Assembly (NCBI GenBank): GCA_028289425.1
Contig: JANQPL010000007.1
Coordinates: 162,611-226,610, forward strand
DNA from: Alphaproteobacteria bacterium
GTDB taxonomy: Bacteria; Pseudomonadota; Alphaproteobacteria; JANQMY01
Length of the DNA stretch: 64,000 bases
Direction of reading: 5' to 3'
Below the pieces are notes generated by a model. The model was not told where the DNA came from and ran no database searches. It was given only the letters and a program-made list of their open reading frames with translations. The first letter of the stretch is position 1, and the number at the start of each line of letters is the position of its first letter. Positions 8,275 to 17,376 of the stretch are shown piece after piece. Both the position numbers and the translations under genes were made by a program.

Positions 8275-9210
8275 ATGAGCATGGGGGAAGCTCATTTTCT
8301 CGACGGGAAAGTCATTGCTGTGACCGGCGCCGGACGTGGTATTGGGCGAGCGGTGGCAATCCATTGTGCACGGATGGGTGCGTCCGTCGTGGTCAATGAT
8401 TGTGCCGTTACAAGCTTCGGCGAGCAACAATCGGATCAGCCGGCGCAAGAGGTGGCCTTGGAGATACGAGCTTCGGGCGGACAAGCCGTCGCGAATGTTG
8501 CCAATGTCGCCGATTACGAGGCCGCCGAGACAATAGTCCAAGACGCAATCTCAAATTTTGGACGGATCGATTGCGTGGTGAACAATGCCGGAATTCTGCG
8601 GGACAACTATTTTCACAAATTGAGCTTGGAAGATTGGAATGCGGTCGTAGATGTACACTTGAATGGATCTTTCAATGTCGCAAGAGCGGCAAGTGTTATC
8701 TTCAAAGAGCAACGCCGCGGTTGCTTCGTCCACTTCACGTCAACTTCCGGATTGATCGGCGATTATGGCCGGGCCAACTACGCCGCGGCGAAGATGGGCA
8801 TTGTCGGGTTATCGAAGGGAATCGCACTCGATCTGGCGCATTGCAATGTCAGGTCCAATTGTGTTGCGCCGTTTGCTTGGACGCGGATGGTAGAGGCTAG
8901 CAAAGTCCGATCGGAAGAGGAACAACGCATCGTCGATCGCCTTCGCGTTATGCGTCCGGAGAAAGTTGCGCCTCTTGTGGCCTTTTTGTGCTCAGACGCT
9001 GCTTCGAAAATAAGCGGGCAGATAATTGGTATTCGCAAGAATGAAATCTACTTGTTCAGCCAGCCCAGGCCTTCGCTTACCCTTTATTCTGAAGCCGGAT
9101 GGACACAAAAAAACTTGTCGAATTTATTTTCACAATCGGTGACGGCTGTCGCCTATCCATTAGAGACGTCAAACGACGTATTTTCGTGGGATGTGGGCGG
9201 CGACGAATGA
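8275..9210 (+). CDS. Short-chain dehydrogenase with extended C-terminus (17beta-HSD4 / 3-hydroxyacyl-CoA dehydrogenase-like)
   Basis: A 311-residue SDR. 'TGAGRGIG' binds the nucleotide, 'VVNNAGILRD' is the NNAG motif, and Ser in 'TSTSG' with Tyr-x3-Lys in 'NYAAAK' forms the active site. 'VVVND', 'NNAGILRD' and 'ALDLAHCNVRSNCVAP' resemble the dehydrogenase part of peroxisomal multifunctional enzyme type 2, which oxidises 3-hydroxyacyl-CoAs of bulky substrates. About 50 residues after the Rossmann core have no recognised fold. It is followed by an enoyl-CoA hydratase on the same strand, which supports a beta-oxidation step. A second ATG two codons later is also possible. Confidence 0.8.
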   Translation: MSMGEAHFLDGKVIAVTGAGRGIGRAVAIHCARMGASVVVNDCAVTSFGEQQSDQPAQEVALEIRASGGQAVANVANVADYEAAETIVQDAISNFGRIDCVVNNAGILRDNYFHKLSLEDWNAVVDVHLNGSFNVARAASVIFKEQRRGCFVHFTSTSGLIGDYGRANYAAAKMGIVGLSKGIALDLAHCNVRSNCVAPFAWTRMVEASKVRSEEEQRIVDRLRVMRPEKVAPLVAFLCSDAASKISGQIIGIRKNEIYLFSQPRPSLTLYSEAGWTQKNLSNLFSQSVTAVAYPLETSNDVFSWDVGGDE

Positions 9211-9355
9211 GTAAAAAGCCGGGGTGGGAAGAATGTGAGCACATAACAATACCATCAGTCTGCGAAACTTGAAGGCGCTCTGACTGACCGATTTGAACCG
9301 TGCCTAAAATGGCTGGTGCAACGAAAGTAGTCTAAAAAAGAATAGAGAGATATTG

Positions 9356-10204
9356 ATGTCTGACCTGGTGATTTACGAGAAAAAAGCCGAACGCGTCGCG
9401 CGCATCGTTCTGAACCGCCCGGACAAGGGGAATGCTCAGACCAATCGGCTGCTTTACGAAATCGATGCCGCTCTTATGAAAGCCTCTCATGACGATGACA
9501 TTCGAGTGATCATATTGGCGGGCAATGGGAAGCACTTTTCGACAGGACACGACCTTGCGGATTTCGATGCCAATTTGAATGACGTTGAGCCTTTAGGACA
9601 CTGGGGTGGATATCGTCAGCCGGCGCAAGAAGGCTATATGGCTTTTGAGGAAGAGGCCTATTTTGGGCTTTGCTGGCGGTGGCGGAACATACCCAAGCCG
9701 ATGATCGCGGAAGTCAAAGGCCGCGTTATTGCAGGCGGACTTATGCTCATGTGGGTATGCGACCTTATCATTGCCGACGATAAAACCACTTTTGCCGACC
9801 CAGTGGTCACCAGTGGCGTCAACGGGGTGGAGTACTTCGCACATCCGTGGGAGTTCGGACCCCGGAAAGCAAAAGAAATGCTGTTTACAGGACGCGCCAT
9901 GACCGCCGAGATGGCGGTTCAATGCGGGATGGTAAATCGAGCAGTGCCCGCGGAGAATCTTGAGCAAGAGGTCTTGGACCTGGCGGTGGAAATCTCGCAA
10001 CAATCGTCCATGGGGTTGAAATTGGCGAAGCTCGCCGTCAATCAAACGCAAGATGCTCAAGGGCTATGGACGGCTTTGAGGGGGGCCATGAGTTTGCAGC
10101 ACTTGTCCCACGCGAACAACTGGGCTGTGCATGGCGATTCTGCACCACCGGACGCATTCGGGGAGATTGGAAAGATACTTAAGAAATCTCCTCTTGGCCG
10201 ATAG
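9356..10204 (+). CDS. Enoyl-CoA hydratase/isomerase family protein
   Basis: A 282-residue crotonase. The CoA/oxyanion motif 'GNGKHFSTGHDLADF' is near residue 56 and the second oxyanion segment is 'EVKGRVIAGGLMLMWVCDLIIAD'. The insert rich in Trp/Tyr after residue 75 and the 'HPWEFGPRKAKEMLFTG' helix are typical of actinobacterial/proteobacterial hydratases for bulky acyl-CoAs. It probably adds water to, or isomerises, a 2-enoyl-CoA. ATG at 9356 follows AGAGAG; a TTG one codon earlier is less likely. It lies 145 bp downstream of the SDR on the same strand with no operator between, so they may be cotranscribed. Confidence 0.82.
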   Translation: MSDLVIYEKKAERVARIVLNRPDKGNAQTNRLLYEIDAALMKASHDDDIRVIILAGNGKHFSTGHDLADFDANLNDVEPLGHWGGYRQPAQEGYMAFEEEAYFGLCWRWRNIPKPMIAEVKGRVIAGGLMLMWVCDLIIADDKTTFADPVVTSGVNGVEYFAHPWEFGPRKAKEMLFTGRAMTAEMAVQCGMVNRAVPAENLEQEVLDLAVEISQQSSMGLKLAKLAVNQTQDAQGLWTALRGAMSLQHLSHANNWAVHGDSAPPDAFGEIGKILKKSPLGR

Positions 10205-10350
10205 ACGGCACTATTCTTCCGTCCATTAAACCGGCTGCGGCCATGGATGCGCCACAGCGTGCAAACGTCTTTGCCGCTTCCAAACCAATTGCCTTAGCGC
10301 CCGCCCTTACGCCTGCGACTTTTTTTGTGTGTAAGAGGAAACGGGACAAA

Positions 10351-11844
10351 TTAAATGTCAGTGGGTAACCCGATTTGCACCGACTTCGAATGGGTCATGT
10401 CATAAATACCGTCATAACCACCTTCTCGGCCAAAACCACTCATTTTCATGCCACCGAAGGGCAAGTTGCTCGGGAATTTGTGATGGGAGTTAATGCAGAC
10501 GTTCCCCGTATGCAGAGAATCTGCAACCTTCAATGCCCGCGACATGGTCTCGGTGAAGACATAGCTTGAGAGTCCGTAGCGGGAATTATTGGCAATCTGG
10601 ATCGCCTCTTCATCGGTCTTGAAACGAATGATCGCCAAGACGGGCCCAAACACTTCGTTCTGGGCAAGTGAGCTATCCGCTCCAACCCCCGCAAACACCG
10701 TCGGTTCGATAAAATATCCAGCAGATAACTCACCGTTCAAACGTTTCCCCCCAGCGACCAACTCGCCATCCCCATCGTTTTTGGATTTCTCTATAACGCT
10801 CAGTATACGGTTGCAGTGATGCTCGCTTACAATCGGACCCATGAAGGTTGATTTATCAAGCGGATCGCCGACTTTAATCGTCGGAAGAGCGTCGACAACG
10901 GCTTGGACGACGGTGTCATAAAGAGATTCGTGCACAAGCAATCGGGAGCCCGCGATGCACGCTTGTCCACTCTGAGTGATCACGCCTACTTGAAGCGCGG
11001 TCTGAATGGCGAGCTCGAGATTTGCATCTTCAAAAATTATGCTGGCCGATTTTCCTCCCAGCTCAAATGCCACCGGTGTCAAGTTTTCCGCCGCCGACGC
11101 CATAATTGCGCGCGCGGTAACATCGCCCCCGGTGAAGGACACTTTGTTGACCAGCGGATGCGTGACGAGCTTGTTTCCGGCTTCGGCATTTCCTGGCGTG
11201 ATATTGACGACACCGTTGGGCACGCCGGCCTCGCGACAAATCTCTCCAAATCTCAATACGGACCATGGGGCCAGGTCGGATGGCTTCAAGACGAGCGTAT
11301 TGCCTGCCGCAAGGGCGGCGGCGACTTTGAGGCCCATAAATGCCATCGGCGCGTTGTACGCGACAATCCCGGCGACAACGCCGTAGGGTTCGCGGCTTGT
11401 GAAATCGAAAGATCCTGGCTGCAGGGGTGGGGGAACGCTGCCTTCAAACTTGTCCGACCATCCGGCGTAGTAGCGAAACCACTCCGCAGGGGCGTCGGAC
11501 GAAATCGCCTCGCCAAACAAGACGGGTGTCCCGTTCTCAACGGCCCCTAACAGGCCGAGCCCCTCGCGGTCTTGCTCAAGCAGGTCCGCAATTCGGAGCA
11601 GGATGTTTCGCCTCGCCGCCGACCCCAAGTTCTTCCATCGCGGAAATGCTTCGTGTGCCGTTTGAACGGCGCTGTCAATGTCCTCTATTCCTGCCAATTG
11701 AAACGTCTTTTGAGCTTCGCCCGTCGCTGGATTTATGTGTGCCACTTCGATACCGGACCGCGCGTGCACGTGTGTACCGTCGATGAAAAGCAATCCGGCA
11801 GGCAGATGCTTTTCAGCAACCGTGCGATGGTCTTGAGAGTTCAT
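10351..11844 (-). CDS. NAD(P)-dependent aldehyde dehydrogenase
   Basis: A 497-residue aldehyde dehydrogenase that oxidises an aldehyde to the carboxylic acid. It has the catalytic Cys296 in 'GQACIAGSR', general base Glu261 in 'FELGGKS', an active-site Asn in 'AYNAP', and the cofactor segment 'LKPSDLAPWS'. Length is normal. The ATG at 11844 has GAGGAA upstream; the in-frame extension to 11886 lacks one. It follows the acyl-CoA synthetase by 43 bp on the same strand, so the pair reads as acid formation coupled to CoA activation. That fits oxidation of a terminal alcohol produced by the CYP153-like P450, which is an inference. Confidence 0.9.
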   Translation of the reverse strand: MNSQDHRTVAEKHLPAGLLFIDGTHVHARSGIEVAHINPATGEAQKTFQLAGIEDIDSAVQTAHEAFPRWKNLGSAARRNILLRIADLLEQDREGLGLLGAVENGTPVLFGEAISSDAPAEWFRYYAGWSDKFEGSVPPPLQPGSFDFTSREPYGVVAGIVAYNAPMAFMGLKVAAALAAGNTLVLKPSDLAPWSVLRFGEICREAGVPNGVVNITPGNAEAGNKLVTHPLVNKVSFTGGDVTARAIMASAAENLTPVAFELGGKSASIIFEDANLELAIQTALQVGVITQSGQACIAGSRLLVHESLYDTVVQAVVDALPTIKVGDPLDKSTFMGPIVSEHHCNRILSVIEKSKNDGDGELVAGGKRLNGELSAGYFIEPTVFAGVGADSSLAQNEVFGPVLAIIRFKTDEEAIQIANNSRYGLSSYVFTETMSRALKVADSLHTGNVCINSHHKFPSNLPFGGMKMSGFGREGGYDGIYDMTHSKSVQIGLPTDI

Positions 11845-11887
11845 GCTCGTTTCCTCATCGTGTTTGGTGGAGCTGGCAGGTTGCAAA

Positions 11888-13522
11888 CTACCGTCTGTCC
11901 TCTCGCTTCACCGCGTAGCCAAGGGCGTCAAAATCAATCGCATTGTCATTCGACCGCTTTTTAAGCTTGTGTTTCATGACCCTGCCGGTTGCAGTGAGCG
12001 GAAGATTGTCTAGGAATTCGACATAGCGCGGCATGGCAAAATAGGGCAGTGTTTCCTGCAAATACGAAAACATTTCTTCGGCTGAGAATTCTTGGTCCGG
12101 TTCCAGAACAATACAAAGTTTTATGTCGTCTTCGCTTAGCTCGGACGGGACAGGATGAGCGGCAACCGCTGAGATTTTCGGATGCCGAACAACGGCGTTC
12201 TCAACTTCAAAGGCGGCGACATTCTCGCCGCGACGCCGCATGGAATCGGATTTCCTGCCACGGAACACAATGTAACCGTCTTCATCCATAATCCCTAGAT
12301 CGCCTGTGTGAAACCAACCCTCTTCAAAGGCTTTCTCTGTTGCTTCAGGCTTGTTCCAATAGCCTTGAAACATCACTTCAGGCTCGCGCGGCCGGACACA
12401 TATCTCTCCTTCCTTCCCGATGGGTAATTCTGCGTTGCCTTCGTCGCGAATCGTGACTTCGTGATGGCTTGGCGCGCGGCCGACGGTTTGCCGCTTCTCA
12501 TCCAGAACATCAATTGAACCAAACGTGGCGGGACTCACTTCAGTTTGTCCGTATCCCAATGGAAAAACTTTTGTGGCAAACCGGCGCTCGAACCGAGCTT
12601 GATCTTCAGGAGTGATGGGTTGAATCATGAAGTGGCGTATTTGGTGCTTCGTGTCATACTCGCTCGGGGCCGTAGATAGGATCGCCTGCCCCATGGCGCC
12701 GATGCAATGCGCGAGAGTTGCCTGCTCTTCGGCGGCTCTTCGAATAAAACTTCTGGCGCTAAAAGACGGCTCAAAGTTAATCGGTATGCCGCCTTGCAAG
12801 GCTTCCATCATGAATATCGCGCCTGACGCCAGGTGAAACAGGGGCATCCCAGTGAAAACCTTGTCATCAACGGATGTGAAGCCCATTTCGTAAAATGCCC
12901 ACGGAATGGCTGTATAGTAGCCATTGCTCAGCATGCACCCTTTCGGCAATCCGGTCGTGCCGGACGTGTACATTATCGAAATCAGATCTTCCTTTTTCAG
13001 GTCGACCTCACGAAACGCAGCTGAAGAATTCGCGATCTCCTCGAACATGTACGTGTCGAGCGCCGTCCACGCACCCGTCGTGGCCGCAAGCTCTTCATGT
13101 GAGATGTTGACCCCGATCAGTTTTTTGATATGGGGAAGGTCGCTGCGCAGATTGCATATTTCTTTGATTGCGGGCTGATCTGCAATGACGATGCCGGCGG
13201 ATGCGTCGTCAATTTGATACTGCAAGAAGGTGCCTTTAAGAAACGTGTTCAACGGAACCTGAATCGCCCCCATTTTTGCCAATGCGTAGATCAGCAAGAC
13301 CATCTCTATCGTGTTCGGCAAAACAATCGCGACCCGGTCCCCTTTCTTGATGCCGAGCTCTTGCAAACCTGCGGCCAGGCGTGTGGTTTGGGTTTCAAGG
13401 TCTGAGAACGTCAACCAAGGCGAACCGCATTTCACGAAAGGCGCATCGGGGGTCGTTTCCGCCCAATATCTAAGTCTGTGAGAAACGACACGCCAATTTC
13501 GCATGTCTCGAACAATATCCAC
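11888..13522 (-). CDS. Acyl-CoA synthetase (AMP-forming, class I adenylate-forming)
   Basis: A 544-residue ATP-dependent CoA ligase. The P-loop-like motif 'YTSGTTGLPKG', the A5 motif 'GYGQTE', the A7/A8 segment 'FHTGDLGIMDEDGYIVFRGR' and the C-terminal Lys-bearing 'LPLTATGRVMKHKLKKRS' are all present. 'DSMRRRGENVAAFEVE' resembles CaiC / bulky-acid ligases such as those for bile and terpenoid acids. The GTG at 13522 sits four bases after GGAGGG. Operator site 5 lies 87 bp upstream. It probably activates the carboxylic acid made by the neighbouring aldehyde dehydrogenase, starting beta-oxidation. Confidence 0.88.
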   Translation of the reverse strand: MDIVRDMRNWRVVSHRLRYWAETTPDAPFVKCGSPWLTFSDLETQTTRLAAGLQELGIKKGDRVAIVLPNTIEMVLLIYALAKMGAIQVPLNTFLKGTFLQYQIDDASAGIVIADQPAIKEICNLRSDLPHIKKLIGVNISHEELAATTGAWTALDTYMFEEIANSSAAFREVDLKKEDLISIMYTSGTTGLPKGCMLSNGYYTAIPWAFYEMGFTSVDDKVFTGMPLFHLASGAIFMMEALQGGIPINFEPSFSARSFIRRAAEEQATLAHCIGAMGQAILSTAPSEYDTKHQIRHFMIQPITPEDQARFERRFATKVFPLGYGQTEVSPATFGSIDVLDEKRQTVGRAPSHHEVTIRDEGNAELPIGKEGEICVRPREPEVMFQGYWNKPEATEKAFEEGWFHTGDLGIMDEDGYIVFRGRKSDSMRRRGENVAAFEVENAVVRHPKISAVAAHPVPSELSEDDIKLCIVLEPDQEFSAEEMFSYLQETLPYFAMPRYVEFLDNLPLTATGRVMKHKLKKRSNDNAIDFDALGYAVKREDRR

Positions 13523-13608
13523 TATTCCCTCCGATGTGCTTGCCCGGCGAATTTGACCTATTCAGTCCAAGCACGTTCTCTAAAACTACAAGGATACCCG
13601 AGGAGTTT

Positions 13609-13622
13609 CAACTATATGGTTG
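13609..13622. promoter_or_regulatory. Operator, family 1, site 5
   Basis: CAACTATATGGTTG, extended to TTTCAAC ... GTTGAAA, is symmetric except for one central pair. It lies 87 bp upstream of the acyl-CoA synthetase start. Confidence 0.75.
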
Positions 13623-13698
13623 AAATTGACCGGTCTCTTCTGATGGAAATAAACGGCAGGCGTTGAACCGATGGGCTGGGGCAGTCCCGAAAGGGTGT

Positions 13699-13745
13699 AA
13701 AAAAAACCATCTCTCAACGCGGTCATTTGCTGCGTTGAGAGATGG
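13699..13745 (-). terminator. Strong intrinsic terminator, minus-strand sense, with no upstream gene
   Basis: Perfect 14-bp arms at 13707-13720 (CCATCTCTCAACGC) and 13732-13745 enclose an 11-nt loop. On the minus strand the hairpin is followed by eight T residues (A-run 13699-13706). No minus-strand gene is seen upstream of it, between 13746 and about 14.3 kb. Confidence 0.7.
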
Positions 13746-13840
13746 CCAAAGGGAGGAAGGGATCATGTTCCGTTCAATCGTACCTTTTTCGCCCCACGCA
13801 GGAGCGACAGCCCAAATTTTAGTGCGCGTCGTACATAATT

Positions 13841-13854
13841 CAACCGAAAAGTTG
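13841..13854. promoter_or_regulatory. Operator, family 1, site 6
   Basis: CAACCGAAAAGTTG, flanked by ATT and ATTT, matches the consensus except at one central position. It lies between the orphan terminator and the next plus-strand operon. Confidence 0.55.
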
Positions 13855-14032
13855 ATTTATTTATTCGCCGGCGCTAGAGCCGGGTGGTGAGCGGCAATCC
13901 CTGCGTAGACGTCAAGTTGGAAATCCACATCATTGGCCTTTTCCCGGTTTTGTGGCGGAAGTCAGTCTCGAGGCGATCCGAAAATCGACGAGCCGCCATC
14001 CCACCAAATCAATCGCCTGCCGACTCGAAATT

Positions 14033-14046
14033 CAATCAATTGGTTG
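14033..14046. promoter_or_regulatory. Operator, family 1, site 7
   Basis: CAATCAATTGGTTG, within TTCAATCAATTGGTTGAA, has one arm mismatch (T for C). It is the last copy before the operon that starts near 14307, about 260 bp upstream. Confidence 0.55.
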
Positions 14047-14306
14047 AAGAAATCGGTAAACTATGGTTTGTTTTAGGGGTGACACGACTGTGTCGCTGGT
14101 AAAAGCGAAGAACAGAAGGTTTTGTCTGAGAGGCAACAAGCGCGATCCATCCATTTCGTGAACGATCATCGGGCCTGTTAGCCACGGGCAATATTGATTC
14201 TACGTTTTGGTTTTCGGGGTCCGCACCGTTTGGGAATGTGTTAGGCGGTAATCATTGGTCTTTCCGACGCTTAACTTTACAGCGTTGTGGGAAAGGGAGA
14301 TTGACT

Positions 14307-15440
14307 TTGAACGAGAAAGTTGGAAAAGCCGATCGCCCAATTAGAGTAATCGTTTGGGGACCAGGGGGTGTGGGGGGCGGCTGCCTGCGCGAAGTAATCA
14401 AGCAACCCGAGTTCGAGGTGGTTGGTGTTCTCGCCTACAGCGAGGAGAAAGACGGTCTCGACGCAGGTGAGTTGGTAGGCATGGATCCTATTGGCGTGAA
14501 AGTAACGCGCGACAAGGAGAAGATTCATGGCCTCGATGCCGATTGCATACTTCATGCGCCCATGACCACTTCCGCTGAAGAGATGGACGGGGATGTGATA
14601 CGCGCGCTCGAGTCGGGCAAGAACGTTATTTCCGCGACAGCGTACCATTACCCACCTCTTAAAGGAAAAGAGTACGCCGAAAAGCTCGAAGCAGCATGCA
14701 AAAGAGGAAATGCCAGCTTGCATGGAACGGGAATCCACCCCAATTTTCTGGCGGAAAGGCTGGGGCTGACACTCACGGGTATCTGCAACCGAGTCGAACA
14801 CATAAAATTTCGTGAGTTTAATGAGACAGGAAGGTTTGGTGAGTCGCCCATTCTGACCAGTCTTGGATACGGTGCTCACCCGGACACGTTCAAGCCCGGA
14901 CAGTTCGCATATGACAACACCGAACGTTACTACAAGGAATCATTGTTGCTGACGGGTCTTGGGTTGTTTGGCCGGGAAATGGAAACGGTGGAATTCACAC
15001 CTGATCTAAAACTGGCGGAAGAGGACCTCCTTCAACCAAGTGGCCGGATGATTAAGAAGGGTCACATCGCAGAGTTTAAACACACTTTTGTTGGGTATTT
15101 GGATGGGAAGCCCCGCTTAACACTGGAAGAGAACTGGTATATCGGCGGACGAGAGAAATGTCCCTATCCAGGTGCGAAGAGTGACGATTACTATGTCATT
15201 GAGATCGATGCCGAACCCTGCTCCATCCGTATGGAAATGGGCTATAAGGCATCGTTTGTAAACGATCTTGACTTCTTTCCCGATGATCCGACGCCGCCGC
15301 CATTTTACGCAACGGCTGTAACCATGGTTCAAGCGGCCCCGATCGTTTGTGCCTCGCCTCCAGGAATTGTTTATCCGAAAATCTGGGCACATTTTGCTTC
15401 AGATTTGCGAAGTCTGGCCGCGGAAGCGGTGGGGAATTAG
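14307..15440 (+). CDS. Dihydrodipicolinate-reductase-like NAD(P)-binding protein
   Basis: A protein of about 377 residues with an N-terminal Rossmann fold, 'IRVIVWGPGGVGGGCLREV', of the DapB-like type, followed by 'DCILHAPMT' and 'GKNVISATAYHYP'. It is longer than true DapB (about 270) and lacks the DapB substrate motif, so lysine biosynthesis is unlikely. Similar proteins accompany steroid and terpenoid degradation genes in other bacteria, but I know of no proven reaction. The start is uncertain: a TTG at 14307 is placed about eight bases after AAGGGAGA, and a further in-frame TTG lies at 14301. It is first of a run of same-strand genes up to 22.8 kb. Confidence 0.65.
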   Translation: MNEKVGKADRPIRVIVWGPGGVGGGCLREVIKQPEFEVVGVLAYSEEKDGLDAGELVGMDPIGVKVTRDKEKIHGLDADCILHAPMTTSAEEMDGDVIRALESGKNVISATAYHYPPLKGKEYAEKLEAACKRGNASLHGTGIHPNFLAERLGLTLTGICNRVEHIKFREFNETGRFGESPILTSLGYGAHPDTFKPGQFAYDNTERYYKESLLLTGLGLFGREMETVEFTPDLKLAEEDLLQPSGRMIKKGHIAEFKHTFVGYLDGKPRLTLEENWYIGGREKCPYPGAKSDDYYVIEIDAEPCSIRMEMGYKASFVNDLDFFPDDPTPPPFYATAVTMVQAAPIVCASPPGIVYPKIWAHFASDLRSLAAEAVGN

Positions 15441-15589
15441 GGGGAGTTTTCAGAGAGCAATACCAGGCGTGATTGCGGTGAAGCGGCAAGCTGATGAGAT
15501 TTGCCTCAATGCACGGGCAAGGCGCGGAAACAGGTTTGTTCTCATAAAAATTCAAAAGCCGAAACACTGTCCAAAACAAGTGACGACAT

Positions 15590-16669
15590 ATGACAACGAG
15601 TGAAAAAACCGGTCGAGATCTTCAGGCTTTGCGCCAGTCTTTAGAAGAATGGATGAAAGGAGAATTCTCCCTAAATGAACATCCCAAAATAGTGTCCTTA
15701 GAAACTGTCGCGACTGGGGGCTTGTCCAACGAAACTCTGTTGTTGGAAGCGGAAATGCCCGACGGAAACGTGGAGGGATTTGTCTTACGGGCTCCGCCTC
15801 CTGATGAAGGTATTTTTCCCACTTCCATTTATGACATGAAGTTGCAAGGAGAGTTTCAGTCTCGGCTTGCAAAGGCCGGTATTCCGACGCCAGCGACGAT
15901 TGCATATGAGGGCGACGCCCGATGGATTGGATGCGAGTTCCTTCTCATGCCCATGTTGGAAGGTAGGGCGCCGGCAGATTTCCCCTGTTACATTGATGAA
16001 GGATGGTTGAAAGAACTGTCGCCCACGGATCAATATCGCAGCGTGCAAAGGTTCCTTTACTGGATGGGACAAATGCATCAATTGGATATCGAAGAGTGGG
16101 GCCTGACAATCGCCGCCCGGAATACGCCGGGCGCAACGCCGCTTGCGCAAGAATTCCAGTGGTGGAAGGACTATTTGGATTGGATTTCGACGGATGACGT
16201 CCGCGACGAAGTTCAAAAAGTTTCAGAAGTGGTTGAATGGTGCGAACGAAATTGGCCTGATCAAGAGCCCGCACCGTCGTTTGTCTGGGGTGATGCGCGC
16301 CCTGCCAATGTTCTCTTTAACGACGACCTGGAGGTCATGGGGTTTCTGGATTTTGAGCTGGCGGGACTTGCGCCGGCCGAGTTCGATTTGGGCACATGGC
16401 TTACCTATCGCAGGAATCTCATGGCGTCGCGAGATGGAGATCTTCCCGAACTTCCGGGATATCCAGATCGGCAAGAGACGATCGACATGTTTGAATCCTG
16501 TCTCGCCCGTAAAGTTGTCGATGTTGCTTGGCACGAGCTATTTGCCGCGATGCGGCAAGGGTCTTGCATCATAGGCATAAAATCGATGTGGCGACGGCGC
16601 GGCATGGGCGAAGTGCCAATTCCCAGCGTTGTTCCTGAATGGCAAGTCGAGGCGATGAAGTCGAATTAG
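15590..16669 (+). CDS. Phosphotransferase family protein (ACAD10/11-type, APH-like)
   Basis: A 359-residue kinase-fold protein. 'ETVATGGLSNETLLLEAEM' is the glycine-rich loop, 'FVLRAPP' supplies the Lys/Arg position, the catalytic loop is 'VWGDARPANVLF' (Trp instead of His before Gly-Asp), and 'GFLDFELAG' is the metal-binding DFE. This is the subfamily fused to acyl-CoA dehydrogenases in human ACAD10/ACAD11, where it phosphorylates 4-hydroxyacyl-CoAs. By analogy it may phosphorylate a hydroxyacyl intermediate. It is quite unlike the other phosphotransferase at 6866-7960. It is in the same run as two acyl-CoA dehydrogenases, which supports the analogy, but its substrate is inferred. Confidence 0.75.
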   Translation: MTTSEKTGRDLQALRQSLEEWMKGEFSLNEHPKIVSLETVATGGLSNETLLLEAEMPDGNVEGFVLRAPPPDEGIFPTSIYDMKLQGEFQSRLAKAGIPTPATIAYEGDARWIGCEFLLMPMLEGRAPADFPCYIDEGWLKELSPTDQYRSVQRFLYWMGQMHQLDIEEWGLTIAARNTPGATPLAQEFQWWKDYLDWISTDDVRDEVQKVSEVVEWCERNWPDQEPAPSFVWGDARPANVLFNDDLEVMGFLDFELAGLAPAEFDLGTWLTYRRNLMASRDGDLPELPGYPDRQETIDMFESCLARKVVDVAWHELFAAMRQGSCIIGIKSMWRRRGMGEVPIPSVVPEWQVEAMKSN

Positions 16670-16784
16670 CTGTAGGTGGCAGGGGGTTCTTATGAAGGCG
16701 GCTTCATATCGTCATCACGCAAATTAAAGAAGCGCCAGGTCGCGAAGGCCGCGATCAAGGGCAAAACCGGCGAGCGGAAGGAAG

Positions 16785-17258
16785 ATGAACAAAGAACCGA
16801 CAGATTTTGAAAGCGTCGAAGAAATCAAAAAACTCAAAGCCAAATACTGTCGATTCGCGGACACCAAGCAGTGGCAAATGTTTCATGCTCTGTTTACGGA
16901 TGATGCGGTTCTTGATCTGCGTGCCGGGCTTTCGTTAGATCCGGCCGATCAAGACGATATGTTTGCGGAAACCGGGTATCTGGACGGCAAAGAGAGTATA
17001 GAAACTTGGACCGTACAGACGGCAGACGCCATATCAACTCTCGTCCACCAATGTCACACACCAGAGATTGAGTTTGAGACCGAGACCAAAGCTCGCGGCA
17101 TTTGGGCGATGGAAGATCGCCTCCAATTCAAAGATGGCGGGCCGATCAAAGAGTTGCACGGATTTGGCCATTACCATGAAACATACGAGCGGACAGAGCA
17201 GGGGTGGCGTATCGCATCGGTAAAACTCACCAGGACGAGGGTTGATATCACCAGCTAA
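16785..17258 (+). CDS. SnoaL-like / NTF2-fold small protein
   Basis: A 157-residue protein with the signature of the SnoaL-like (NTF2, scytalone-dehydratase-like) fold. 'IKKLKAKYCRFADTKQWQMFHALFTDDAVLDL' forms the N-terminal helices, with Tyr21, an Asp and 'VHQCHTPEIEF' as the likely pocket residues, and 'GWRIASVKLTRTRVD' as the closing strand. Members include bile-acid 7-alpha-dehydratase BaiE and polyketide cyclases. A dehydratase or isomerase role on an alicyclic intermediate is plausible. ATG at 16785 follows GGAAG. It lies between a phosphotransferase and a zinc alcohol dehydrogenase on the same strand. Confidence 0.75.
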   Translation: MNKEPTDFESVEEIKKLKAKYCRFADTKQWQMFHALFTDDAVLDLRAGLSLDPADQDDMFAETGYLDGKESIETWTVQTADAISTLVHQCHTPEIEFETETKARGIWAMEDRLQFKDGGPIKELHGFGHYHETYERTEQGWRIASVKLTRTRVDITS

Positions 17259-17376
17259 TTCGTATGAAGGCGATTGGCCGGCAAAACCTATTGTTCGCTT
17301 GCGTTTTAAGAAGAAACTTGGTCGGGAACGTTTTTAGACCCCACATATTTCATGGGCCATTGGCTTGGAGAGAGTT

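Larger units (their letters stand above)
13523..14306. other. Long intergenic region with three operators and an orphan terminator
   Basis: This 784-bp gap has no convincing gene. It holds three family 1 operators (13609, 13841, 14033) and a strong hairpin with a T-run in the minus-strand sense (13699-13745). It separates the minus-strand synthetase from the plus-strand operon. Two short open frames (about 72-75 codons) have no recognisable product. Confidence 0.6.
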
